A stretch of DNA of 64,000 nt. Source: Caballeronia sordidicola (GTDB taxonomy: Bacteria; Pseudomonadota; Gammaproteobacteria; Burkholderiales; Burkholderiaceae). The translations under genes were made by a program, and so were the position numbers. The notes beneath the pieces are model-generated. The model was not told where the DNA came from. It saw only the letters and a program-made list of their open reading frames with translations, and did not search any database. Location of the stretch: positions 620,001 through 684,000 of the forward strand of contig NZ_FCOC02000001.1 in NCBI RefSeq assembly GCF_001544455.2. Reading direction: 5' to 3'. Positions 8,229 through 17,976 of the stretch are shown one piece after another. Numbering within the stretch: position 1 is the stretch's first letter; every line of letters begins with the position of its first letter.

Positions 8229-11200
8229 TCACCAGCGCCAGCGCACGCCCGCGTCGCCGCCTATGACCGCGCGCGTGGCTCCGCCGACGTTCATCGCGTA
8301 ATGGACGTTTGCAAACAGGCTGCCGCGAACGCCGATGTTGATGGCCACGCCGGTTTGGAAATCGACCAGCGTCGCCGATGACGGTGCCGGAATCGTGGTG
8401 GAATCGCCGAAACCCACGTGGCTCGATGTGTCGAAGTAACGCCACAGATTCACACGCGCATACGGCTGCCAGGTCGCGCCGCCCACTTGCCAGCGCCCTG
8501 CCACGCGTAGCCCCAGGCGTGCGGCTAGCGAACTGGGGTTATCGAAGGTGACGGACGAGACGCCGTCGTTCAGGTCGTTAATGGACACGCGCTGCCAGAT
8601 CACCTGCGCCTGCGGTTCAATGCTCAAGCCAGCCAGCAACGCCAGCGGCAATCCTCCTTCCACTGATCCGGCTATCGAATGGCCGTGCGTGGTCACGCTG
8701 ATGCCATCGTTGGACGATGGCTTGATCGTCAATGCGCTGCCCGCGACGATGGTGTCCGTGTACCAGCCGCTCGGGCCGATGTGCGTCCAGTACGCGCCCA
8801 CACTCGCCGAATCCACGTCCACACTGCCTGCCTGAACCGACGGCATGCCAAGCGCGAAACCGCTGATATCGCCCGAAGCGCGCGCAGCGCCCAGCAGCAA
8901 ACCATAATGATTTCGATTTCCTGACGGCGTTGTATTGGCGTAGATGTCCTGGCCAATCTGCGTGCCGCCCGTAAAACCGCTGAAATGCGGATCGACGCCG
9001 GTGTCGCTGCCAACGCGTGCATGATTGCCCCAGACGCGAGCCCAGGTTGCGGGCAGCGTGCCGGTTTCGTCGAGTTGCGACTGGTCGCCGTGCCGATCGT
9101 GAAAAGTGCCGATCTGATCGATGACAAGCTCGCGCGTGATCGATGGGATCGCCGCGTAGAGCGGGACTTCGATGCGGTAAAGCGGCGTTGTTGTGGCAGG
9201 TGAAGACGGCGCGTCCGGCGGCGGCGACGTTGGCGTGGTTGGCCCCGTGGGTGGTGGCGGCGCGGGGGGCTCGGTGGGACCGGATGGCGCTGTTGGATCG
9301 GTTGGCGGTGGCGCAGGCGGAACTGGCGGAGCGGGCGGTTCCGGCGGCGCAGGAGGGGCCGGTGGCGCAGGCGGAGACGGCGGCGAAGGTGGTGTCGGCG
9401 GCACAGGCGGCGCCGTCGTCACACTCGACCGCAAATACCAGTTGTCTCCGCTTCCCGCAGTCACGCCGCCTCGAAACAGGGCATACGTAAACGCTCCCGC
9501 CTTGACCGGGCTCGCCAACGAAAACGCCGTCGCCGCCGTCGTTGCGCCCTGAAGTGTCTGCACGACCATGATTCCATCGGATATCGTCTGGGCGCCCGCG
9601 CCGCCCGCGTTCCTTACGCCTATCGACGTATCGCCAGTGGCGCTGCCCTGCGATATCACGAGTTTCCCGCTCGGCGAACCATCCGCGCCAAGGACGCTGT
9701 CCACGAGCAGCCGGCCGGCGCGCCCCGCATAATCGCCGTTCACAACAAGGGTGTTGCGTGTACTGCCGCTCAGGTCGATCACACCCGCATTGCCCACCGA
9801 TACCCGCGCGCCCGCCACGGCCGCCATGATCGCCGATGTCCCGCCGCCATTCCACGCAAGCGAACTGGTTGAATCGATGTCGAGCGCGCCCGTTCGCGTT
9901 CCGGCGTCTCCGAGCGTGAGGCCTTGAGCATCGAGCGTCACGCGGCTGGCGTTCGTTATCGCCACACTTTCCCAGTTCACAAAGCGGCTCGATCCACTTG
10001 CATCGACGTGGCTGAACGTGAGCGTGTCGCGGCCCGCGCCGGCATCGAAGATCGACGTAGACGAGAGTTGCGCGTCGCTCAGATTCGACAGCGTGGCTTC
10101 GGTTTGTCCCGAGCCAAACGTGACAGCGCCGGTGATCGTGCCGCCGTCGAGCCATTTGAACGTGGTTTGCCCGTCGCCCGCCGTGAGGCCGCGCGCAATT
10201 GAACCGCCCGAGACCGTGACGGCGTTCGTGCCGTTGCCGAGCGTCACCGCGCCGCCAATCGTGCCGCCCGATAACGCCACGGACGTATCCCCCGCGCCGG
10301 CTGTCAGGTCCAAGTCGATTGCCCCGCCGGACATCGTAAAGGTGTTCTGCGCGGCCGTCAGTCCAACACTGCCAATGCGCCCGCCAGTGATGTCCGCCAC
10401 GCCGCCGTTGGTCAGGCCTCCCATCACGCGGCCGCCGCTGAGCGTGAAGCGCGGTTGCGGACCACCCTGGTCGACGTCATCGACCTGTCCTGCGCGCATC
10501 ACGAAAGTATTGATGCCGGTGCCCTGCCGGATCAGGCCGCTGACCGTGCCGCCATCCATGTTGAACGTGTTCGTGCCGGTATCGGTCCAGACCGCAATAC
10601 CGCCGCCACTCGAAATCTGGCCCGTGTTCGTGATCGTGATGACATAAGGCCCGGTCGATGAAACAGCAAGATTGCTGCCGCCCGATATCACGCCGCTATT
10701 CACGATATCCGCGTTGCCGCCCACGACCGATATCCCCACGTTGCCGCCCGAAATCGTCCCGGCGTTGGTGAAGCTGCCGCCGCCGTTGGCATCGATACCG
10801 TTGTTCAGATCGCTCGCAATGCGCGCCCCGGCCGCGTTCACCAGTGTGACCTCGTGCGAAAAGAAAGCGCCAAGCCCGTCCGTTCCGTGCGCGACCACCG
10901 ACCCCGTGTTCGTGATGAGACCCGGCGAGGCATCGAGTGAAACAATGCCGTGTGCGTTCGACCCATAGGTATCGATGGAACCGTGGTTGGTCAGCGTGTT
11001 GTTGCCCGCCGCTCCGTTCGCAAAGAGGCCGTGCGAATTCGCGCCCGTTGTGCTTATGGAACCATTGTTGACGAGCGCGTCGCCGGTGGTTTGGGACGCC
11101 ATGCCATACGAGCCGTCGCCGGATGTCGTCAGCGTGCCGTTATTGGTCAGCGTCCCGCCGCCTGCTGTGGAGAAATCGAGCATCGCGGCCGAGTTCGCCC

Positions 11201-11705
11201 CGCTCGTGCCGATCACCCCGCCCGCCGCGTTCAACATGGTGACCGCGGCGGAACCGTTGTACATGCCTTCCGACTCGGTGCCGGTGGTGTGGATCGAACC
11301 CGCGTTGGTCAGCGTGTTATGTCCGAAACCGGACGGCGTGCCTTCGGAGGTGATGCCGTCGAAGGTATCGCCTGTGACCTGCAGCGTGCCGAGATTCGTG
11401 ACGGTGCTCGAATCCCGCACGCCGACCGCACTGCTGTTGCTCACGCTGATGCCCGCGCCCGGCTGAACGAGCACGCTGACACCCGTGCTTCCGCCAACAG
11501 CCACGACTCCCGCCGATGGATTCGGCAACCCCGAATCGCACGTCACGGATTCGCCGCTGACGGGCGCGAAGTTATCGCAGTTACCAAGCGCCGACGGCAT
11601 GCGCAGCAGGCACGTCACACCGATAGCCAAACCCGGCAGACGCCTTGTTCGCAGGAACCTCGCATGGGGTAACGGCAAACGCGGCTTGGGCGTGGTTGCG
11701 GGCAT
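8229..11705 (-). CDS. Autotransporter (type Va) with beta-barrel domain
   Basis: A 1158-residue secreted/surface protein exported by its own C-terminal barrel. A basic N-terminus and hydrophobic segment form a signal sequence (residues about 1-42). A Cys pair (GNC...VTCDSG) opens the mature part. The passenger (about 60-760) has many short Asn/Gly/Thr-rich repeats such as LTNHGSIDT, SGGTIGGAV and TSGDGSYGM, typical of a beta-helix. A roughly 75-residue proline-rich linker is at about 762-838. The last 290 residues are an autotransporter barrel ending in RWRW; the terminal aromatic fits the barrel-assembly signal. The ATG at 11705 has AAGGAG upstream. The role is probably adhesion or biofilm, by family only. 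Intact frame. Confidence 0.9.
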   Translation of the reverse strand: MPATTPKPRLPLPHARFLRTRRLPGLAIGVTCLLRMPSALGNCDNFAPVSGESVTCDSGLPNPSAGVVAVGGSTGVSVLVQPGAGISVSNSSAVGVRDSSTVTNLGTLQVTGDTFDGITSEGTPSGFGHNTLTNAGSIHTTGTESEGMYNGSAAVTMLNAAGGVIGTSGANSAAMLDFSTAGGGTLTNNGTLTTSGDGSYGMASQTTGDALVNNGSISTTGANSHGLFANGAAGNNTLTNHGSIDTYGSNAHGIVSLDASPGLITNTGSVVAHGTDGLGAFFSHEVTLVNAAGARIASDLNNGIDANGGGSFTNAGTISGGNVGISVVGGNADIVNSGVISGGSNLAVSSTGPYVITITNTGQISSGGGIAVWTDTGTNTFNMDGGTVSGLIRQGTGINTFVMRAGQVDDVDQGGPQPRFTLSGGRVMGGLTNGGVADITGGRIGSVGLTAAQNTFTMSGGAIDLDLTAGAGDTSVALSGGTIGGAVTLGNGTNAVTVSGGSIARGLTAGDGQTTFKWLDGGTITGAVTFGSGQTEATLSNLSDAQLSSTSIFDAGAGRDTLTFSHVDASGSSRFVNWESVAITNASRVTLDAQGLTLGDAGTRTGALDIDSTSSLAWNGGGTSAIMAAVAGARVSVGNAGVIDLSGSTRNTLVVNGDYAGRAGRLLVDSVLGADGSPSGKLVISQGSATGDTSIGVRNAGGAGAQTISDGIMVVQTLQGATTAATAFSLASPVKAGAFTYALFRGGVTAGSGDNWYLRSSVTTAPPVPPTPPSPPSPPAPPAPPAPPEPPAPPVPPAPPPTDPTAPSGPTEPPAPPPPTGPTTPTSPPPDAPSSPATTTPLYRIEVPLYAAIPSITRELVIDQIGTFHDRHGDQSQLDETGTLPATWARVWGNHARVGSDTGVDPHFSGFTGGTQIGQDIYANTTPSGNRNHYGLLLGAARASGDISGFALGMPSVQAGSVDVDSASVGAYWTHIGPSGWYTDTIVAGSALTIKPSSNDGISVTTHGHSIAGSVEGGLPLALLAGLSIEPQAQVIWQRVSINDLNDGVSSVTFDNPSSLAARLGLRVAGRWQVGGATWQPYARVNLWRYFDTSSHVGFGDSTTIPAPSSATLVDFQTGVAINIGVRGSLFANVHYAMNVGGATRAVIGGDAGVRWRW

Positions 11706-12039
11706 CGTTTCGAGCTCCTTGTTTGCAGCCAACGAGGCAGGGCGTCCAGCGTAGAGTACGTTTTGCGCTTCGGCAATCTTGTGGAAATCGATTCAATGCG
11801 GCCTGTCGAAAACGAACGGCACCATAATGGACAAGGGTTTGCGTCCGATGCGAAACGACCTTGCCGGACGTTGCCGTCGAGAAACACAATGGCCGGATTT
11901 CGCGCATGCAAACGAAGCAAGGCGACCGATTGGCTTCAGAAACCAGAACGTTTGAATGCAAAAAACGCGGCGTCTGTTTCCAGAACCGCCGCGTTTTTTT
12001 TAACGTGCACCGCCGTAAGGCGCATGCCTCAGCGTGGCA
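11706..12039. other. Upstream region of the autotransporter plus terminator
   Basis: No gene seen. It carries the autotransporter's presumed promoter (minus strand) and the terminator of the ABC transporter operon. Confidence 0.4.
11960..12001 (-). terminator. Rho-independent terminator of the NitT/TauT-like ABC operon
   Basis: Stem CGCGGCG (11966-11972) with CGCCGCG (11987-11993) is flanked by A-runs on the left and T-runs on the right, so it works as a minus-strand terminator about 40 bases beyond the ATPase stop. It could also act on the other strand. Confidence 0.8.
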
Positions 12040-13395
12040 TCACGACTCCACGTCTTCCAGGCTGAAGATTTCCGTCTGGTCGTTGTACGAGAAAATCTCG
12101 CCATAGCGGCCCCAGTTGATGACGGCGTCAAGCGTTTCCTCGGCGGCTTTATCTGAGAGGAAGTCTTCCAGTTCCTGCTCGAAGCGAACCCGCGGCGCAC
12201 GATGCCCCGGCCGTTCGTTCAGCACCTTCTTGATCCGCGCGGCGAGCGGCACGTGCCGCAGCAAATGCTCCGCGAACATCATCTTGCGTTCCTGCGTGCC
12301 GAATTCGGCAAATACGCGCGCGGGCGGCGTCAGGAAAATATCGCCTTCGCGGACATCGGCGAATCCAAGGTGCTGCAACACTTCCGCGACCGGAAAGAGA
12401 TCGTCCACTTCCAGATGCAGCGTGCGCGCGATTTCCGGCATGTCGGCGCGGCCATGGTAAGGATCGGCGGCAAGCGTTTCGATCAAACCCGCCATCAGGT
12501 TGGTCGAAACCTGCGGCAGCCAGCTGCTCAACTCAAGCCCCTTCTTCTTCTCTTCGCCAACCTGACGCGCGGTCATCTTGGCGTAGATATCGTCGACAAG
12601 CCGCCTGAACGCCGGATCGAGACGGTTGCGCGGATGCTTGAACGGCACGCGGATCTCGGCCATCACGCGTCCCGGGTTGGACGCCAGCACCAGAATCCGG
12701 TCGCACATGAACACCGCTTCCTCAATGTTGTGCGTCACGATCAGCACCGACTTGATCGGCATCTTGCCTTGCGTCCAGAGGTCGAGCAGATCGGTGCGCA
12801 AGTTCTCGGCGGTGAGCACGTCGAGCGCGGAAAACGGCTCGTCCATGAGCAGCAGCGTCGGATCGACGACCAGCGCGCGCGCGAAGCCCACGCGCTGGCG
12901 CATCCCGCCCGACAATTCGCGCGGGTACGCGTTTTCGAAACCATCGAGACCAATCAGGTCGATGGCCGCCAGCGCGCGCTCGCGCCGCTCTTTCGACGGC
13001 ACGCCCTGCGCCTCCAGCCCCGCTTCCACGTTCTGCAGAACGGTGAGCCACGGAAACAGCGCAAAGGTCTGGAACACCATCGCCACGCCTTTCGCCGGAC
13101 CGGCGAGCGGCTCGTTCAGATAGGTGACCTGGCCGCCCGTTGGCTCGATCAAGCCCGCGATGATCCGCAACAGCGTGGATTTCCCCGATCCAGACCGGCC
13201 GAGAAGACCTACGATCTCGCCTTCGTGCAGCTTCAGGTTGACGTCCTCGAGCACGAGCAGTTCGCCCTGCGTCTTGTTGAAACCGCGGCTCACCTGGTCG
13301 ACGTGAAGAATTTCCTTGCCGAGGCGAGCAGGCGTGGAGGGAGACGGCGGCATTGGATTGGTCGGATTCGTCTGCGTTGGCATGGGCGCTCGCAT
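12040..13395 (-). CDS. NitT/TauT-type ABC transporter ATPase with C-terminal AAA-associated domain
   Basis: A 451-residue cytoplasmic ATPase. The nucleotide-binding domain (about 28-270) shows Walker A GRSGSGKST, signature LSGGMRQRVGFARAL and Walker B LLLMDEPFSALD. The extra C-terminal half (about 290-450, SWLPQVSTNLMAGLIETLA onward) matches the AAA-associated domain seen in some nitrate/sulfonate/bicarbonate-type transporters. It pairs with the double permease immediately upstream. Substrate unknown because no periplasmic binding protein is adjacent. Starts at 13395 or 13383 are both possible; neither has a clear Shine-Dalgarno. Confidence 0.88.
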   Translation of the reverse strand: MRAPMPTQTNPTNPMPPSPSTPARLGKEILHVDQVSRGFNKTQGELLVLEDVNLKLHEGEIVGLLGRSGSGKSTLLRIIAGLIEPTGGQVTYLNEPLAGPAKGVAMVFQTFALFPWLTVLQNVEAGLEAQGVPSKERRERALAAIDLIGLDGFENAYPRELSGGMRQRVGFARALVVDPTLLLMDEPFSALDVLTAENLRTDLLDLWTQGKMPIKSVLIVTHNIEEAVFMCDRILVLASNPGRVMAEIRVPFKHPRNRLDPAFRRLVDDIYAKMTARQVGEEKKKGLELSSWLPQVSTNLMAGLIETLAADPYHGRADMPEIARTLHLEVDDLFPVAEVLQHLGFADVREGDIFLTPPARVFAEFGTQERKMMFAEHLLRHVPLAARIKKVLNERPGHRAPRVRFEQELEDFLSDKAAEETLDAVINWGRYGEIFSYNDQTEIFSLEDVES

Positions 13396-13463
13396 GTTAC
13401 TGATTACAAGATGATGTGGCCGCTGGCGACCAGCGTCGAAAATCCAGGCGTTTTACCGGGTGT

Positions 13464-15251
13464 TCAATCCAGGCGCAATCGCGCTTCGGCGAAGGCGAAC
13501 AGCGGACGCCACAGGAGCCGGTTGAAAAGCGTGACGAACAGCGACATCACCGCGATCCCTAGGATGATCTTCGGATAATCGCCATTGACCGTGCTTTCCG
13601 CGATATACGCACCTAGTCCGTGCGCCACAATTTTGGTATTTCCCCACGATACCGCTTCGGCCACGATGCTCGCATTCCACGCGCCGCCCGACGCCGTGAT
13701 CGCGCCGGTCACGTAGTAAGGGAAGATGCCCGGCAAGATGGCCTGGCGCCACCACTGCCAGCCCTTGATCTGGAAATTGGTCGCGGCCTCGCGGTAGTCG
13801 TTCGGATACGACGTCGCGCCGGCAATCACATTAAAAAGGATATACCACTGCGTGCCGAGCACGATCAGCGGCGAGAGCCAGATATCCGGGTTCAGGTTGA
13901 ACTTCACGATCACCACGACAAACACCGGGAACAGCAGGTTCGCCGGGAACGCGGCGAGAAACTGCGCGAGCGGCTGGATCTTGCTCGCAAGCGCGGGCCG
14001 CAGCCCGATCAGCACGCCGATCGGCACCCAGATCACCGACGCAATCGCAATCAGCACCACCACGCGGAACAGGGTGATCAACCCAAGCCAGAAGACGTGC
14101 CCGACTTCACGCCACGAGACGCCCGACGAAACGAACACGGTGACCTTCCAGACCACGAACGCGGTCAGCGCCACGACAATCGTCGCCCAGACGATGTCGC
14201 CGATGCGCGACGCGTTACGGGCTCTCGCCGGCGTCGATGTAAACACCGACGCCGCGCTCGCCAGGAGCGGCAGCTTCACGCCTTGCAGCGACGGTAGCCT
14301 GAGAGGCACGCGCGCCAGCTTGCCAATCAGCCAGCCTGCGGGGACGAGCAATTGGTGAATCAGGCGCGTGCGCCGGATCAGGTCGAGCAGCCAGGATTCG
14401 GGCACATTGCCCGAGCTCGTGTTTTCCATGCGGAATTTATCGGCCCAGGCAACGAGCGGGCGGAACATGAGCTGATCGTAGGCGAGGATCACGACCGTCA
14501 TGGCGAGGATCACCCAGCCGATCGCGCCGAGATTGCGCTCGCCAATAGCGGTCGCCAGATACGCGCCAATGCCCGGCAGCACGATGGTACGGTTGCCCAC
14601 CACGATCGCTTCCGAGGCGACTACGAAGAACCAGCCGCCGGACATCGACATCATCATGTTCCAGATGAGGCCCGGCATGGAGAACGGCACTTCGAGCTTC
14701 CAGAAGCGCTGCCAGTTGGTGAGGTGAAAGCCGCGCGAGACTTCATCCAGGTCGCGCGGCACCGTACGCAGCGACTGGTAGAAGCTGAACGTCATGTTCC
14801 ACGCCTGGCTCGTGAAGATGGCGAAGATCGCCGCGAGTTCGGCGCCGAAAACACGCCCGGGGAACAACGCGAGAAAAAACGTGACGGTAAAGGAGATGTA
14901 GCCGAGCACCGGCACCGACTGCAGGATATCCAGAATCGGCACGAGCACGATGGACGCGCGCCTGCTCTTGGCCGCGAGCGTGCCATAGATCAGCGTGAAT
15001 ACGAGCGATGCGACCATCGCAGCGAGCATGCGCAGCGTGGTGCGCAGCGCGTACTCGGGCAAATTCGACGGATCCAGCGAAATAGCCTGCGTCTGCAGCG
15101 TTGAGATGGGCGCAAGCGTCTCGTGAAAGCCCACCGCGGTCAGCGCGAGGATGCAGATGATCAGTGGGAACGCGACGAAGTCCCATCGATTCGGTAATAG
15201 ACGCCACGCCGAAGCATTCGCCGTGCGAGTCAGGTTGAAGCCAAAATCCAT
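13464..15251 (-). CDS. Double ABC transporter permease (two fused BPD domains)
   Basis: A 595-residue inner-membrane protein made of two permease halves, each with a binding-protein-dependent-transport EAA-type loop (EVSRGFHLTNWQRFWKLEVP in the first; EAATNFQIKGWQWWRQAILP in the second). The usual NitT/TauT permease is about 250-290 residues, so this is a fused dimer. About 10-12 spans are visible. The ATG at 15251 has GGAGAGGG upstream. It precedes the matching ATPase by about 68 bp in one operon. A substrate-binding protein must be encoded elsewhere or the system works without one. Confidence 0.88.
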   Translation of the reverse strand: MDFGFNLTRTANASAWRLLPNRWDFVAFPLIICILALTAVGFHETLAPISTLQTQAISLDPSNLPEYALRTTLRMLAAMVASLVFTLIYGTLAAKSRRASIVLVPILDILQSVPVLGYISFTVTFFLALFPGRVFGAELAAIFAIFTSQAWNMTFSFYQSLRTVPRDLDEVSRGFHLTNWQRFWKLEVPFSMPGLIWNMMMSMSGGWFFVVASEAIVVGNRTIVLPGIGAYLATAIGERNLGAIGWVILAMTVVILAYDQLMFRPLVAWADKFRMENTSSGNVPESWLLDLIRRTRLIHQLLVPAGWLIGKLARVPLRLPSLQGVKLPLLASAASVFTSTPARARNASRIGDIVWATIVVALTAFVVWKVTVFVSSGVSWREVGHVFWLGLITLFRVVVLIAIASVIWVPIGVLIGLRPALASKIQPLAQFLAAFPANLLFPVFVVVIVKFNLNPDIWLSPLIVLGTQWYILFNVIAGATSYPNDYREAATNFQIKGWQWWRQAILPGIFPYYVTGAITASGGAWNASIVAEAVSWGNTKIVAHGLGAYIAESTVNGDYPKIILGIAVMSLFVTLFNRLLWRPLFAFAEARLRLD

Positions 15252-15840
15252 TGCACGCCCTCTCCGTTGAGGCTTGTTGCGGCCGGAGCGCCCTCGTCAG
15301 GGCATTCTCCGGCGTCTGTATTCCTGTGTGTATTCCTGTGCACCGGCAATCTACGCCGCGCCCGTTTCAGAATCGCACGACACTACACCAACCTTTGTTT
15401 CAGGCACAACCTCGGCCAGCCGGTTTACGTTTCGTCATCTGGCGTCACGCTGGGCAAGGCAGCCGGGCGGTTTCCGCTCGCGTACGCAAAGCGTTGCGCC
15501 CGCTCGTCAAACTGCGCGGCAAGGTTCAGAAAACCACGTTCACGCCGATAAGAAACTTGATGGACGAAAGAAAACGTCGTCCAATTCAAACGCGAAGCCG
15601 CGCGCCGTTCCCAAAGCAGACCGAAGCCGGCTTTAAACCGTTGCCGACGCGGTTCACAGCTCTTCGCGAGACCAAGCATGTTCTCGCAACGGGCGCCACT
15701 GTCGGCGATCAGCAACAGCACTTGGGGCAAGTACCATCGGCGCGCGTGGCCGCGCCCGGTAAGATGCTCGTGTGCCGGCACAAAACTCATAACATTGCTC
15801 GTCGCGCGGGGCCGCGGGACAGTCAGACAGGCCAGAATAG
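15252..15840. other. Divergent intergenic region
   Basis: Between the minus-strand permease and the plus-strand diguanylate cyclase. Several short frames cross it but none has a good ribosome site or protein-like composition. No RNA gene or repeat recognised. Confidence 0.4.
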
Positions 15841-17517
15841 ATGAACAAGACAACCTTCCACCGTGCGATCGCAGCGCTTGGCTGCGCATTGCTTGCATGC
15901 GTGTGCTGGGTTGCGGCCGGACTGGTGTCGGACCGAATGGTACAGCAAGAACTGGCTACGTCGATGCACGTAGAACGCCAAATGGCGGCGTCCATTGTCG
16001 ACAACACCGCGCAGATCATTGCCAGCGACCTCGCCATGTCCCGCGCGATTCCCGCGACCATCGCGGAAATGGACATGATCCAGCTCGCGCTGGTTCAGCC
16101 GCATGGCTCCGCCGCCGACGCCGCGCTGAGCGTCGCCGAGCGGCGAGCCAGGTGGCTCGCCTCGCCCGCGTTGCAAAAAGTCGATAACTTCCTGCACAAC
16201 GCGCGCGGTTTTACCGGCCTGGATTACGTCTGGGTCGTCGATACGCAGGGCTTTTGCGTGGCATCGAGCAATTCCACTGATTCGAACAGCTTTGTCGGCA
16301 TTGACATGCGGGCGCGCGGATATATTCAGAAGGCGCTGCTCGGCGCATTCACCGAGACGTACGGCGTGGGCCGCTCGAACGGCGATCCGGGAATCTTTAT
16401 CGCGACGCCGATTTACCGCGACGGACTTCTTGTCGGTGCAGTGATTGCGAAAGTGAGCATCGACCGCTTGCGGCATTGGGTGTCGCGTCCTGGAACATTC
16501 GTGACCGACAGCAACGGCGTGGTGGTGATGGCCAACGAAAGCCGGCTGGAAAACCGCGTGCTGCCCAATTCGCCCGTGCTGAAGATGTCGCGCGCGGAGC
16601 GGCTCGATGCTTACCGCCGTGTCGACTTCCAGACCTTGCGGATCACGAACGTAGGGGAGCGCGTGCGGGCGGATGCGCCGTGGCTGTCGCCAACGCTCTC
16701 GAGCGGCCTGTTCAGCGCCAATAACGGCGTGGCGCCCGCGCTTTACGACGAACGCACCGGGCTGAATTCGGGACTTGCCGCGCATATCGTGCATCCGCTG
16801 CCGAACTGGGCCGAAATCGTGCGCAACCAGCGGCGCGACCAGTTGCTCGTGTTCCTGACGGCGCTCGGCGTGGTCGGGCTGGCCGTGGTGATCACCGTGT
16901 CCTACTTGCGGGAGCGCCGCCTGCACCGCGCGACGCGGCATCTCGCGAACCAGCTGCAGTCGGCCAATACGCTGCTTTCGGCGGAAGCCCGCCATGACGC
17001 GCTGACTGGCGCGTTGTCGCGGCGATATTTCCTCGATACCTTGCGCCGCGAAGTCGATATCGCCGGTGCCGCCGGTACGCCGCTGTCCGTTGCGATCGCG
17101 GATCTGGACTACTTCAAGCAGGTCAACGACCGCTTTGGCCATGCAACCGGCGATCGCGCGCTCGAGCATTTCGTGCGCATGTGCGAGGAGCAATTGCGCG
17201 CGAGCGACGGCGTTGGGCGGCTTGGCGGCGAGGAATTCGGCCTGCTGCTTCCGCAAACCTCTCTCGCCGATGCTCACGCGGTGCTCGAGCGCCTGCGCAA
17301 GCGCTTCAACCAGGAACATTGCGCCCATCTACCCGATGACACCGCGCTGAGCGTGAGTATCGGCATCACCGCATTGAGCGAGGGCGACACTGCGGAGAAT
17401 CTGCTCAAGCGCGCCGATCTGGCGCTCTATGCGGCGAAATCGGGCGGCCGCGATCGCAGCGAAGTGCACCCAGCCGACAACATCCCGCCAATGCCGCGTC
17501 ATCCCGAGACCGCCTGA
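15841..17517 (+). CDS. Membrane diguanylate cyclase (Cache sensor + GGDEF)
   Basis: A 558-residue inner-membrane enzyme that makes cyclic di-GMP from two GTP. Membrane segments lie at about 8-29 and 335-357. The periplasmic region between them resembles a double Cache ligand-binding domain (WVVDTQGFCVASSN, FVTDSNGVVVMANE). The C-terminal GGDEF domain has the catalytic GGEEF at 462-466 and an intact inhibitory I-site RASD at 453-456, exactly five residues earlier, so product inhibition is expected. The DxLTGxxNRR-like region reads HDALTGALSRRYF. No EAL domain. It stands alone, transcribed away from the ABC operon. Confidence 0.93.
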   Translation: MNKTTFHRAIAALGCALLACVCWVAAGLVSDRMVQQELATSMHVERQMAASIVDNTAQIIASDLAMSRAIPATIAEMDMIQLALVQPHGSAADAALSVAERRARWLASPALQKVDNFLHNARGFTGLDYVWVVDTQGFCVASSNSTDSNSFVGIDMRARGYIQKALLGAFTETYGVGRSNGDPGIFIATPIYRDGLLVGAVIAKVSIDRLRHWVSRPGTFVTDSNGVVVMANESRLENRVLPNSPVLKMSRAERLDAYRRVDFQTLRITNVGERVRADAPWLSPTLSSGLFSANNGVAPALYDERTGLNSGLAAHIVHPLPNWAEIVRNQRRDQLLVFLTALGVVGLAVVITVSYLRERRLHRATRHLANQLQSANTLLSAEARHDALTGALSRRYFLDTLRREVDIAGAAGTPLSVAIADLDYFKQVNDRFGHATGDRALEHFVRMCEEQLRASDGVGRLGGEEFGLLLPQTSLADAHAVLERLRKRFNQEHCAHLPDDTALSVSIGITALSEGDTAENLLKRADLALYAAKSGGRDRSEVHPADNIPPMPRHPETA

Positions 17518-17666
17518 CGCGCGCCCGGCCTTTTGCAACGCTTCCTTTTTGCTCCGGATGCACGCCAAACGCGCGGGTTAGCCTGAAGGCCGACTGGGGC
17601 AAGCAGCGTGACAGCAGGTATCATCGATACTCGAAGTCGGATATCTGCCGTTATCAGGAGGGGTGA

Positions 17667-17930
17667 ATGAAGGGAAATCTGGTCATTGTCTGCCGCGATC
17701 AGGACGCTGAAGCATTCGATCACTTGCTGGCCGAATATGGCGCGTTCCAGACGCGGCTCTCATCCACCGCCTGGTATCTGAGGCTCGACGTCGCGCCGGA
17801 AATCATTCAGGAGGAGATTCTCGGGCGGCTGGGGAAATACACCACGCACTATATTTTCGAAGCCGCCACGGTCACGTACAACACCGTCGATAGTGAAGCG
17901 GCTTCCGCGCTGAATACCCTGTTCGATTAA
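17667..17930 (+). CDS. Small protein, possible Cas2/SinR-like ferredoxin fold
   Basis: An 87-residue protein with a very strong ribosome site (AGGAGGGG). Pattern: a beta start MKGNLVIVCRD, a helix, then SSTAWYLRLDV, a helix with EIIQEEILGRL, and THYIFEAATV. This order, with the central STxW strand, recalls short SinR/Cas2-like/GhoS-like ferredoxin-fold proteins, but the resemblance is by eye only. It is not near CRISPR or an obvious toxin. It sits between the diguanylate cyclase and the convergent histidine kinase gene. Function unknown. Confidence 0.75.
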   Translation: MKGNLVIVCRDQDAEAFDHLLAEYGAFQTRLSSTAWYLRLDVAPEIIQEEILGRLGKYTTHYIFEAATVTYNTVDSEAASALNTLFD

Positions 17931-17976
17931 AAGCGCAAGCGGATCGTTGGGGCGGGATTTGTTCCAACGCCCCGCC

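Noticed and set aside
12202..13578. 458-codon plus-strand frame opposite the ABC ATPase
   Set aside because: Antisense shadow of a gene with all ABC motifs intact.
15251..15844. 197-codon plus-strand frame before the diguanylate cyclase
   Set aside because: Basic, unpatterned composition and no ribosome site.
15823..17328. 501-codon minus-strand frame opposite the diguanylate cyclase
   Set aside because: Antisense shadow with no ribosome site or motifs.
17941..17976. GC-rich inverted repeat between the small protein and the kinase gene as a terminator
   Set aside because: Only about six pairs and no T tract.
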